A stretch of 5,044 nucleotides of DNA from Nitrospira sp. (lineage in GTDB: Bacteria; Nitrospirota; Nitrospiria; Nitrospirales; Nitrospiraceae): positions 1-5,044 of the forward strand of contig JAOUEB010000143.1 of assembly GCA_029858925.1 (NCBI GenBank). Direction: 5' to 3'. Numbering within the stretch: the stretch's first letter is position 1; each line of letters starts with the position of its first letter. The notes under the pieces were generated by a model, which saw nothing but the letters and a program-made list of their open reading frames with translations, made no database searches and had not been told where the DNA came from. The translations under genes were made by a program, and so were the position numbers. Of this stretch, positions 1 to 4,948 are shown piece by piece.

Positions 1-30
1 ACGTCATCGCAGGTCTTTTCATCACCCTTA

Positions 31-58
31 ACGCCTTACGCCTAACCCCTCACCCATT
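31..58. repeat. Degenerate heptamer tandem repeat (ACGCCTN x4)
   Basis: Four consecutive 7-bp units read ACGCCTT, ACGCCTA, ACCCCTC and ACCCATT. They decay from left to right and end 5 bp before the pump's start codon. The preceding bases (about 24-30, ACCCTTA) may be a fifth, more degraded copy. The block occupies the place where the pump's ribosome binding site should be, and no purine-rich Shine-Dalgarno sequence is visible there. Heptameric intergenic repeats are known from several bacterial groups, and I have the impression that similar AGGCGTN strings occur in Nitrospira intergenic regions, which is unverified recall. Function unknown. Confidence 0.6.
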
Positions 59-63
59 TCGCT

Positions 64-3000
64 ATGTGGCTGACGCTCTTCGCACTCCGTAATCGAATCG
101 GCATCTTGATGTTGTCGCTCGCGATGGTGGTGCTCGGCCTCACCTCGCTACAGCGGTTGCCCATCGATCTCTTTCCTCGCATTCAAATTCCGGTCGCATT
201 CGTCGGAGTCCTCTATAAGGGCGCGCCCCCTCTCGATATCGAGCAAAGCGTCGTGTATCCGATCGAAAAAGCCGTCAGTTCCGCCTCCAACGTGGAACAT
301 GTCGAATCATTCTCCAAACAAGGACTCGGCGCGGTACAGATCTGGTTCAACTGGGACGCCAATATCGATACCGGGCAAATGGAGGTGATGCAGCGCATCA
401 CACAGATTCTGAACAGTCTTCCTCCCGGCATACTGCAACCCTTCATCGTGAAATTCGACGTGTCCCAAATCCCGGTCTCGCTTGTCACTGTGTCAAGCGA
501 CAATCTGGACGAGCGCGCGCTCTATGATCTTGCATATAACACCATTGCCCCGCAGATCGAACAGATCGCCGATGTCGCCGCAGCCACCGTGGAGGGCGGG
601 AAAATACGCCAGATCAACATCAACCTTGATCCGGCGCTCCTGAGCGCCCGCGGGCTCTCAATTCTCGACGTAGTGAACACCGTCAAGGCGGCAAATGTCA
701 TTTTGCCATCCGGCAACATCAGAGCCGGCAATCTCGACTACAACGTATTCACGAACAATCAGTTCAAGACCGTCGAGCCGATTCAAGACGTGATCGTGAA
801 GGTTAACCAGCAAGGCAACCCAGTCCGAGTCCGCGACGTAGGGACAGTCACCGACTCATCCGACATCCAAACCAACATCGTACGCACCGATGGGTCCAGA
901 GCGGTCTTTCTCCGCGTGAACAAGCAGCCGATCGCCAATACAGTCCAGGTCGTCGACGCGCTACGGGCGGCGATCCCAAAGATGATCGGCATTCCACCGG
1001 GCGTCACGCTCGGCATTTCGTTCGACCAATCCGTCTATATCCGTCAATCCATCCGCAATCTCATCGAACAAGCGCTGCACGGTTCCCTCTTGGCCGCAGC
1101 CGTGATTCTGATCTTTCTCCGCAACCTGACCAGCACGATGATCATTTCCGTCTCCATTCCCCTGTCCATTCTGGTGACCTTCATCGCGCTCTATCTGTCC
1201 GGCCAAACCCTCAATGTATTCACGCTGGGCGGGCTCGCGCTCGGCATCGGCCGCCTCGTCGATGACTCCATCGTGGAGCTGGAAAACATCCAGCGCCATC
1301 TGAACACCGGCGCTCGTCGCTGGGACGCCATTGTGGAGGCTGCCCGCGAGGTGGCCATGCCGATTTTTGCGTCGACCGTGACAACTGTGGTGGTCTTTCT
1401 TCCGATGTTTTTCATCGTCGGCATCACGCGCCTCCTGCTGATTCCCTTGACCGTGACGATCGCCATCGCCCTCTTCACGTCCTTCCTCATCTCCCGCACC
1501 GTCACACCGGCGCTCTGTTACAAGTTTCTAAAACCCGAGCAAGAAGCCCACCGCGCAATGCCCGGATGGTGGGTCCGGGGGATGAAATGGAGCCGTGATC
1601 GCTACGAATCCCTCGACAGAAGCTACGAAGACTCTCTGCGCTGGGTGTTAGGGCATCGCCGCATGTTCATCGCGGCCGTGGTGCTGATCTTTGCCGGCTC
1701 GCTCGCGCTGGTCCCCTTGATCGGCACCGAATTCTTGCCGGTCTCCGACGAAAGCCAGTTCCGCATCGCCCTGCGCGCCCCCGTCGGCCAGCGCATCGAA
1801 ATAACGGAACAGCAGGTCGCCGAAGTCGAACGGGTGCTGCGCGAGCATATTCCCGCCCATGAAGTAGAGACGATCGTCTCCACGACGGGCGTGCTGTCGC
1901 AAGGCCGGTCATCGCTCTTCAACCCCAACACAGGCCCCCATACCTCATCGATCCAGGTATATCTGGCCCCCGTGGACAAACGCAGCAGGAGCCAGATTCA
2001 GATCATGAATGACGTGCGCCCGAAGATTCTCAACCTGTTCCCCGGCGTGGCCATGTTTTTCGATCCCGGCGGCCTCGTGAAGCGCGTCACCAGCTTCGGT
2101 TCGCAAAAAGCCATTGATGTCGAAATCTACGGCTATGACTTCGACAAGGCGCGGGAGGTGATCGAGCGTGTCACGGAGATCATGGAACAAACCCCTGGGC
2201 TGGCCGATATCGAGCCGAGCCGGGAGGAAAATTACCCGGAAGTGAATCTTACGGTTGATCGCGAGAAAGCGGCCTTGCTCGGCATCAGCGAAGCGGACGT
2301 GGCGAACACGGTCCTGTACTCCCTCAACGGCAATGGACAGACCGACCCCATCATTTACACCGACCCGCGCAGCGGGAATGAATACTTCATCAGCGCATGG
2401 CTGGCCGAGGAACACCGGAAGGATCTCACCGACCTGGAGAATATCTTATTGACATCCAAATCCGGACAGCCGGTGCTGCTGAAGAACGTCGCCTCGCTCA
2501 AATTGAATGCCGGACCGGTGAAGATCGACCGCAAGTACTTTCAACGCGTGGTGCATGTGACGGCCAATCCGACGACCCGCCCGCTGGGAGATATTGCCGC
2601 CGACCTCGAATCAGCGTTCGCCTCGCTTCAACTCCCGACTGGTTTCAGCCTTAAACTGGCGGGCCAGATTCAGCAACAGCGCGAAACTTTTCAAGGCCTG
2701 CTGTTCGCCACCGTCCTTGCGCTCATGCTTGTGTACATGGTGATGGCCGCACAGTTCAAATCGCTCATCGACCCGTTTATCATCATGTTCGCGGTGCCGA
2801 TGGGATTTCCTGGAGTGATCCTGATTCTGTTTCTGACCGACACGACGCTGTCCACGACATCGATGATGGGCATCATCATGATGTTCGGCATCGTCGTCTC
2901 AAACGGCGTCCTGCTAGTCGATTATACGAACGTGCTGCGCCGAAAGGGCCGGCCGCTGCTCGACGCCGTGGTCGCCGCATCGAGAACCCGCCTCCGGCCG

Positions 3001-3204
3001 ATTCTCATGACATCGCTGGCAACGGTCTTCGGCCTGCTCCCGATGGCCATCGGCCTCGGAACCGGGGGGGAAACCAACGCGCCGCTCGCACGGGCAGTCG
3101 TCGGAGGCTTGAGCGTCTCCACACTTTTAACGTTGTTCCTGATCCCGACGGTATATGTGATGTTGGAAGATCGGATTCCGCGAACACTGGAAGACAAACG
3201 GTAG
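64..3204 (+). CDS. RND efflux transporter permease (AcrB/HAE-1-like), complete
   Basis: Inner-membrane proton/drug antiporter subunit, which in this family forms a trimer and works with a periplasmic adaptor and an outer-membrane channel. At 1046 residues it has normal AcrB-family length. The N-terminus MWLTLFALRN followed by TM1 (about 11-29) is canonical, which supports the ATG at 64 despite the lack of a visible Shine-Dalgarno. The order is a first periplasmic porter/docking region (about 40-330), TM2-TM6 (about 338-484), TM7 (about 534-553), a second periplasmic region (about 560-870) and TM8-TM12 (about 877-1035). The TM4 proton-relay aspartates are D400 and D401 in LVDDSIVE. TM10 reads GIVVSNGVLLVDY (942-954), with Ser946-Asn947 where AcrB has Lys940-Asn. 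TM11 keeps RLRPILMTS (from R976). The motifs do not resemble CzcA-type metal pumps, so a hydrophobic or amphiphilic substrate is more likely, but the actual substrate cannot be read. No adaptor or TolC gene lies in the window, and the adaptor is probably upstream. Convergent with the SCP2 gene, 43 bp away. Confidence 0.96.
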   Translation: MWLTLFALRNRIGILMLSLAMVVLGLTSLQRLPIDLFPRIQIPVAFVGVLYKGAPPLDIEQSVVYPIEKAVSSASNVEHVESFSKQGLGAVQIWFNWDANIDTGQMEVMQRITQILNSLPPGILQPFIVKFDVSQIPVSLVTVSSDNLDERALYDLAYNTIAPQIEQIADVAAATVEGGKIRQININLDPALLSARGLSILDVVNTVKAANVILPSGNIRAGNLDYNVFTNNQFKTVEPIQDVIVKVNQQGNPVRVRDVGTVTDSSDIQTNIVRTDGSRAVFLRVNKQPIANTVQVVDALRAAIPKMIGIPPGVTLGISFDQSVYIRQSIRNLIEQALHGSLLAAAVILIFLRNLTSTMIISVSIPLSILVTFIALYLSGQTLNVFTLGGLALGIGRLVDDSIVELENIQRHLNTGARRWDAIVEAAREVAMPIFASTVTTVVVFLPMFFIVGITRLLLIPLTVTIAIALFTSFLISRTVTPALCYKFLKPEQEAHRAMPGWWVRGMKWSRDRYESLDRSYEDSLRWVLGHRRMFIAAVVLIFAGSLALVPLIGTEFLPVSDESQFRIALRAPVGQRIEITEQQVAEVERVLREHIPAHEVETIVSTTGVLSQGRSSLFNPNTGPHTSSIQVYLAPVDKRSRSQIQIMNDVRPKILNLFPGVAMFFDPGGLVKRVTSFGSQKAIDVEIYGYDFDKAREVIERVTEIMEQTPGLADIEPSREENYPEVNLTVDREKAALLGISEADVANTVLYSLNGNGQTDPIIYTDPRSGNEYFISAWLAEEHRKDLTDLENILLTSKSGQPVLLKNVASLKLNAGPVKIDRKYFQRVVHVTANPTTRPLGDIAADLESAFASLQLPTGFSLKLAGQIQQQRETFQGLLFATVLALMLVYMVMAAQFKSLIDPFIIMFAVPMGFPGVILILFLTDTTLSTTSMMGIIMMFGIVVSNGVLLVDYTNVLRRKGRPLLDAVVAASRTRLRPILMTSLATVFGLLPMAIGLGTGGETNAPLARAVVGGLSVSTLLTLFLIPTVYVMLEDRIPRTLEDKR

Positions 3205-3225
3205 GCGCCTCTTCCCTGACACACA

Positions 3226-3263
3226 ACCGGCTGACGGTCTCGACGGCTTACCGGCCGACGGTC
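3226..3263. repeat. 14-bp imperfect direct repeat between convergent genes
   Basis: ACCGGCTGACGGTC (3226-3239) is followed 10 bp later by ACCGGCCGACGGTC (3250-3263), with one mismatch. The second copy covers the last codons of the SCP2 gene and the first lies in the 43-bp gap after the pump. A local duplication at the 3' end of the SCP2 gene would explain it. No U-tract terminator is visible in the gap, so how the two converging transcripts end is not evident. Confidence 0.5.
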
Positions 3264-3583
3264 GGGAACAAGGACTTGAGCTGGATGGCCAGGCTGATGT
3301 CTCCCGTGATCTGCAAACGCCCGGACATTGCAATCGAGAAGCCGCTGAGCTGGCCGTTGAGCAGCCTGATGCAGTCATCACCGTCCAACGAGAGCGTCAC
3401 ATGCGGATCGGCATGGGCGCCTTCCTTCACTGTACAGACCCCGTTTTTCACGAGCACCTGATACCGACCGCCCTGCGCTCCCGTTAAGTCAAATTGATAC
3501 ACCGCATCCAGATCATCGGCTGCATCCTTATCGAGCTTCGAGGGAAGCGATTCGAATAACTCTTTGGGTGTCGCTGGGTTCAT
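3248..3583 (-). CDS. SCP2 sterol-carrier/lipid-binding-domain protein
   Basis: A 111-residue protein that is essentially one SCP-2 domain (sterol carrier protein 2 fold), a small cytosolic alpha/beta fold with a hydrophobic tunnel that binds lipids or acyl groups in characterised members. The features I recognise are F9-L13 (FESLP), the beta-strand region VYQFDLTG (28-35), GRYQVLVKNG (39-48), HVTLSLDGDDCIRLLNGQ (61-78) and the C-terminal ITGDISLAIQLKSLFP (92-107), which corresponds to the usual GD-x-x-LA-x-x-L-x-x-LF ending. No signal peptide or membrane segment is seen. The ATG at 3583 is preferred because the domain starts right after it. An in-frame ATG at 3631 would add 16 basic, non-domain residues and sits in the loop of a GC-rich hairpin. 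The Shine-Dalgarno is poor (AGG abuts the ATG). The gene lies 93 bp downstream of the decarboxylase-like gene on the same strand and could share its transcript. Bacterial single-domain SCP2 proteins are mostly uncharacterised, and UbiT-type roles in quinone synthesis are one alternative. Ligand unknown. Confidence 0.88.
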   Translation of the reverse strand: MNPATPKELFESLPSKLDKDAADDLDAVYQFDLTGAQGGRYQVLVKNGVCTVKEGAHADPHVTLSLDGDDCIRLLNGQLSGFSIAMSGRLQITGDISLAIQLKSLFPTVGR

Positions 3584-3615
3584 CCTGAGTTGAACTCTTA
3601 CAAGGCTGGTCGACC

Positions 3616-3649
3616 TGCGCGGGGGCCACATTGCCGCGGCCCCCGCGCA
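3616..3649 (-). terminator. Perfect 12-bp GC-rich inverted repeat (terminator or attenuator-like hairpin)
   Basis: TGCGCGGGGGCC (3616-3627) and GGCCCCCGCGCA (3638-3649) are exact reverse complements separated by a 10-nt loop. The hairpin lies about 30 nt after the stop codon of the decarboxylase-like gene and ends about 33 nt before the SCP2 start, in the direction of transcription. A U-tract is absent on both strands, so it is not a textbook intrinsic terminator. It may stop or pause RNA polymerase, protect the upstream message from 3' decay, or set lower SCP2 expression within one transcript. Its length and perfection make chance unlikely. The role is inference. Confidence 0.6.
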
Positions 3650-3659
3650 CAGTTCATCA

Positions 3660-3673
3660 GATGCGAGTGCATC
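3660..3673 (-). other. Small hairpin just after decarboxylase-like stop codon
   Basis: GATGC (3660-3664) and GCATC (3669-3673) form a perfect 5-bp stem with a 4-nt loop. It begins 3 nt after the TGA of the decarboxylase-like gene and precedes the much stronger hairpin. Together they give the message two stacked stems in its 3' region. A stem this short can occur by chance. Confidence 0.35.
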
Positions 3674-3676
3674 CCC

Positions 3677-4117
3677 TCAATACCGAAGCGTAGCCGTAGC
3701 CAAACTTCGGCGGGCGCCGAAAAATTCCTTCGAGAACGATTCGACGACCGCAGGGTCATACCCCTTGCAGCTGAAAATGTCGAGGTACGCGTTATTGGTG
3801 TCATTGGCGAAATGGCCGCTGATCAACGACGTCGAGATCAGCTGCACCATGGAGTAACCGGCCACGCGGCCTTCGCCGAAATCGACGACTTGGCATTCAC
3901 CGAAGCGCTTCATGCCGATGAGATCGCAGAGTTCGACGACGTAGCGCTTGATATGGGCGGCGTCACGGATAAGGTCGGGATTACAATCTTGAAGATCAAC
4001 TGCAGTACAGAGTCCCCAAGCCTTGCCTTCTCCCACCATGTCCTGGGCTGGGCGGGAAGCGGCCACAGGGGCGTTGGATGGAAAGATCGCGGACTCGGAA
4101 CTAGCCGAGATGCTCAT
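3677..4117 (-). CDS. Pyruvoyl-dependent AdoMet decarboxylase-family protein (divergent, possibly neofunctionalised)
   Basis: A 146-residue member of the small prokaryotic AdoMet decarboxylase family (SpeH/SpeD class 1B type). Classical members self-cleave at a serine to create a pyruvoyl cofactor and make decarboxylated AdoMet for spermidine synthesis. The core begins near WGLCTAVDLQDC (34-45). The processing site reads ISTSLISGHFAND (94-106) and is followed by AYLDIFSCKGYDP (110-122). Ser97, His102 and Cys117 have exactly the 5- and 15-residue spacing of Ser63, His68 and Cys83 in Thermotoga maritima SpeH. Predicted cleavage is between Thr96 and Ser97. The surrounding ESH and HTWPE motifs are replaced by TSL and HFAND, so residues I recall as contacting the adenosyl group (Trp70, Glu72) are Ala104 and Asp106. 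The substrate may therefore not be AdoMet. The start at 4117 has AGAAAGG (4129-4135) 11 nt upstream. An in-frame ATG at 4039 would remove a non-conserved 26-residue extension. It is divergent from the zinc-ribbon gene and followed by the SCP2 gene. Family assignment is firm, activity uncertain. Confidence 0.88.
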   Translation of the reverse strand: MSISASSESAIFPSNAPVAASRPAQDMVGEGKAWGLCTAVDLQDCNPDLIRDAAHIKRYVVELCDLIGMKRFGECQVVDFGEGRVAGYSMVQLISTSLISGHFANDTNNAYLDIFSCKGYDPAVVESFSKEFFGARRSLATATLRY

Positions 4118-4120
4118 AAG

Positions 4121-4131
4121 AGGTAGTACCT
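4121..4131. promoter_or_regulatory. 11-bp palindrome overlapping the ribosome binding site
   Basis: AGGTA-G-TACCT is a perfect 5+1+5 palindrome lying 3 bp upstream of the decarboxylase-like start codon and overlapping the end of its AGAAAGG Shine-Dalgarno (4129-4135). The 1-base centre rules out a full RNA hairpin, so if functional it would be a DNA operator half-site pair. A palindrome of this size can also arise by chance. Confidence 0.25.
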
Positions 4132-4156
4132 TTCTGCAAGAGGGTTAGAGGCACAC

Positions 4157-4171
4157 GCACTCGGTGAGTGC
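4157..4171 (-). promoter_or_regulatory. Short perfect hairpin/inverted repeat in the 5' leader
   Basis: GCACTC (4157-4162) and GAGTGC (4166-4171) are exact reverse complements around GGT. The repeat lies 11 bp downstream of the predicted -10 element, so it would form a hairpin a few nucleotides from the 5' end of the decarboxylase-like transcript or serve as an operator over the early transcribed region. Stabilising 5' hairpins and repressor sites both occur in such positions. It is too small to be a SAM riboswitch. Confidence 0.4.
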
Positions 4172-4181
4172 TTAGCTTGGG

Positions 4182-4190
4182 AATATACCA
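4182..4190 (-). promoter_or_regulatory. Extended -10 promoter of the decarboxylase-like gene
   Basis: On the minus strand the sequence is TGG-TATATT, a TGn extension plus a 5/6 match to TATAAT. No good -35 hexamer is present at 16-18 bp, which is typical of extended -10 promoters. The predicted start is near 4175, giving a leader of about 58 nt that contains the GCACTC hairpin and the Shine-Dalgarno. It is the best-looking promoter in the window by sequence, but not proven. Confidence 0.55.
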
Positions 4191-4211
4191 CGAAATCAGA
4201 AAAACTCGCGG

Positions 4212-4239
4212 TCGGCAGCCGGAAAATTTTATCGGCAGC
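4212..4239. repeat. Paired TCGGCAGC direct repeats flanking AAAATTTT
   Basis: TCGGCAGC occurs at 4212-4219 and again at 4232-4239, exactly 20 bp apart (about two helical turns). The palindrome AAAATTTT (4223-4230) lies between them. The block is upstream of the decarboxylase-like promoter and upstream of the TTGACA of the divergent small gene, which is a suitable place for a regulator controlling one or both. No regulator family can be named from it. Confidence 0.35.
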
Positions 4240-4255
4240 GTTGCCACCCGCTCGG

Positions 4256-4285
4256 TTGACAAGATTTACGGCCCTCGGAGACAAT
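4256..4285 (+). promoter_or_regulatory. Candidate promoter of the zinc-ribbon gene (TTGACA - 18 - GACAAT)
   Basis: A perfect -35 hexamer TTGACA (4256-4261) is followed after 18 bp by GACAAT (4280-4285), a 4/6 -10 match that overlaps the first in-frame ATG (4284). Transcription would begin about 7 bp further on, at or next to the second in-frame ATG (4293), which would give a leaderless message. The -10 is weak, so this is tentative. Confidence 0.3.
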
Positions 4286-4472
4286 GCCGACCATGACCAC
4301 CCCATTGGATGCCTCCCCGATAGATCTTCCAGATCGCCTATGCACCTGGTGCCGAGTCCCGATGAAGAAACGTCTCGTCGGCGGCCGGCAGTTCGTCCAT
4401 TACACCTGCCCCAAATGCGTCTTTCAGCACACGACCAGGCTGGGCCCCAAACCCGCTGCCCCCAAGCACTAG
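4284..4472 (+). CDS. Small double-CxxC (zinc-ribbon-like) hypothetical protein
   Basis: A 62-residue protein with two CxxC knuckles, C20-T-W-C23 and C42-P-K-C45, separated by 18 residues that include the basic stretch MKKRLVGGRQ (27-36). This is the layout of a treble-clef or zinc-ribbon fold binding one zinc ion with four cysteines. No other domain, signal peptide or membrane segment is present, and the ends (TPLDASP, GPKPAAPKH) look unstructured. Third codon positions are GC-rich, as in the neighbouring genes, which supports a real gene. Two starts are possible: the ATG at 4284, with GGAG only 3 nt upstream (too close for a good Shine-Dalgarno), or the ATG at 4293, giving 59 residues. It is divergent from the decarboxylase-like gene and convergent with the DUF1499 gene, with 5 bp between stops. 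Nucleic-acid or protein binding is plausible but unproven. Confidence 0.7.
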   Translation: MPTMTTPLDASPIDLPDRLCTWCRVPMKKRLVGGRQFVHYTCPKCVFQHTTRLGPKPAAPKH

Positions 4473-4477
4473 CGGCC

Positions 4478-4840
4478 TTATAGTTTTCCTTCGGCAAGCC
4501 GGCGGATCTCTTCCATCCGCTTCCGATTGACGCCGAGATCGCCATACCCAGTCCGCGAGGCCGAGCGGAAGTGAATCATGTGCGTCTGATCGTCGAAAAG
4601 AAACTCCACATCGTCCACAAACCGAAGCAGGAGGCTGGTGAATTCATAATGCAGATAGGATTCGTCCTCTTCAACAAGCTTTGCGCGCGAGAGTGTCGCA
4701 ATCGCAGCCTTCAATGCCTCTTTCGCTTCTGCGCGAGGCTTGTTGTGCCGAAACGGCACGATCGCGTGCCTCTCATCCGTAGCCTGGGTGGACACACAGT
4801 TGGGGCTGGAAGGGCAGGGTCGTAAGGTGCGGACACTCAT
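4478..4840 (-). CDS. DUF1499 domain-containing protein
   Basis: A 120-residue protein filled by one DUF1499 domain. The typical elements are CPSSPNCVST (9-18; the family's CP-x-x-PNCVS motif), HAIVPFR, the central YLHYEFTSLLLRFVDDVEF and the C-terminal IHFRSASRTGYGDLGVNRKR, nearly identical to the usual RSASR-x-GY-x-DLGVNRKR ending. The biochemical role of the family is not established. Many members carry an N-terminal membrane or lipoprotein segment, which is absent here, so a cytosolic location is inferred. The ATG at 4840 is the only ATG before the motif. A TTG at 4876 would add 12 residues, but its bases coincide with a possible -35 hexamer. Neither start has a Shine-Dalgarno sequence. 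Its stop is 5 bp from the convergent zinc-ribbon gene's stop. Confidence 0.87.
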   Translation of the reverse strand: MSVRTLRPCPSSPNCVSTQATDERHAIVPFRHNKPRAEAKEALKAAIATLSRAKLVEEDESYLHYEFTSLLLRFVDDVEFLFDDQTHMIHFRSASRTGYGDLGVNRKRMEEIRRLAEGKL

Positions 4841-4847
4841 CGGTGAT

Positions 4848-4876
4848 GATGTACCGGAACGACGCTGGACATTCAA
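4848..4876 (-). promoter_or_regulatory. Weak candidate promoter for the DUF1499 gene
   Basis: On the minus strand TTGAAT (4871-4876; 4/6 match to TTGACA) precedes TACATC (4848-4853; 3/6 match to TATAAT) with the ideal 17-bp spacing. Only 7 bp separate the -10 from the ATG at 4840, so transcription would start at the ATG itself (leaderless). This would explain the missing Shine-Dalgarno sequence, but the hexamers are poor. Confidence 0.25.
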
Positions 4877-4948
4877 GAGCAGTGTGTCGACTGCATCTCG
4901 ACTCGCGGTGACGGCGGTGGCAGGAGAAGCCTTGATGAATGCTTTGGG

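Noticed and set aside
1..63. C-terminal end of an adaptor (HlyD-type) gene in the left flank
   Set aside because: Short open frames reach in from the edge, but none shows a recognisable ending, and the heptamer repeats indicate non-coding DNA.
961..1505. Minus-strand open frames inside the RND gene
   Set aside because: They are shadows of a GC-rich coding sequence. The plus-strand frame matches the RND family over its full length.
3064..3070. Run of seven G in the RND gene as a possible phase-variable slippage tract
   Set aside because: It encodes the ordinary Gly-Gly region of a conserved segment, the frame is intact, and a run of this length is short for a contingency locus.
3590..4126. 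Plus-strand 178-codon frame opposite the decarboxylase-like gene
   Set aside because: It is antisense to a clearly recognisable protein family, and its translation shows no domain of its own.
4118..4181. SAM-responsive riboswitch in the leader of the decarboxylase-like gene
   Set aside because: The predicted leader is about 58 nt, with one 6-bp hairpin and none of the multi-helix core expected for known SAM riboswitch classes.
4453..4475. CCGCT/AGCGG stem followed by TTATAGTTTT as an intrinsic terminator of the zinc-ribbon gene
   Set aside because: The stem is only 5 bp with a 13-nt loop, and the T-rich stretch is interrupted, so it is too weak to call as a feature.
4114..4545. Long minus-strand open frame covering the divergent intergenic region and the zinc-ribbon gene
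   Set aside because: Its translation has no recognisable domain and biased composition. It overlaps the promoter region and lies antisense to the better supported double-CxxC gene.
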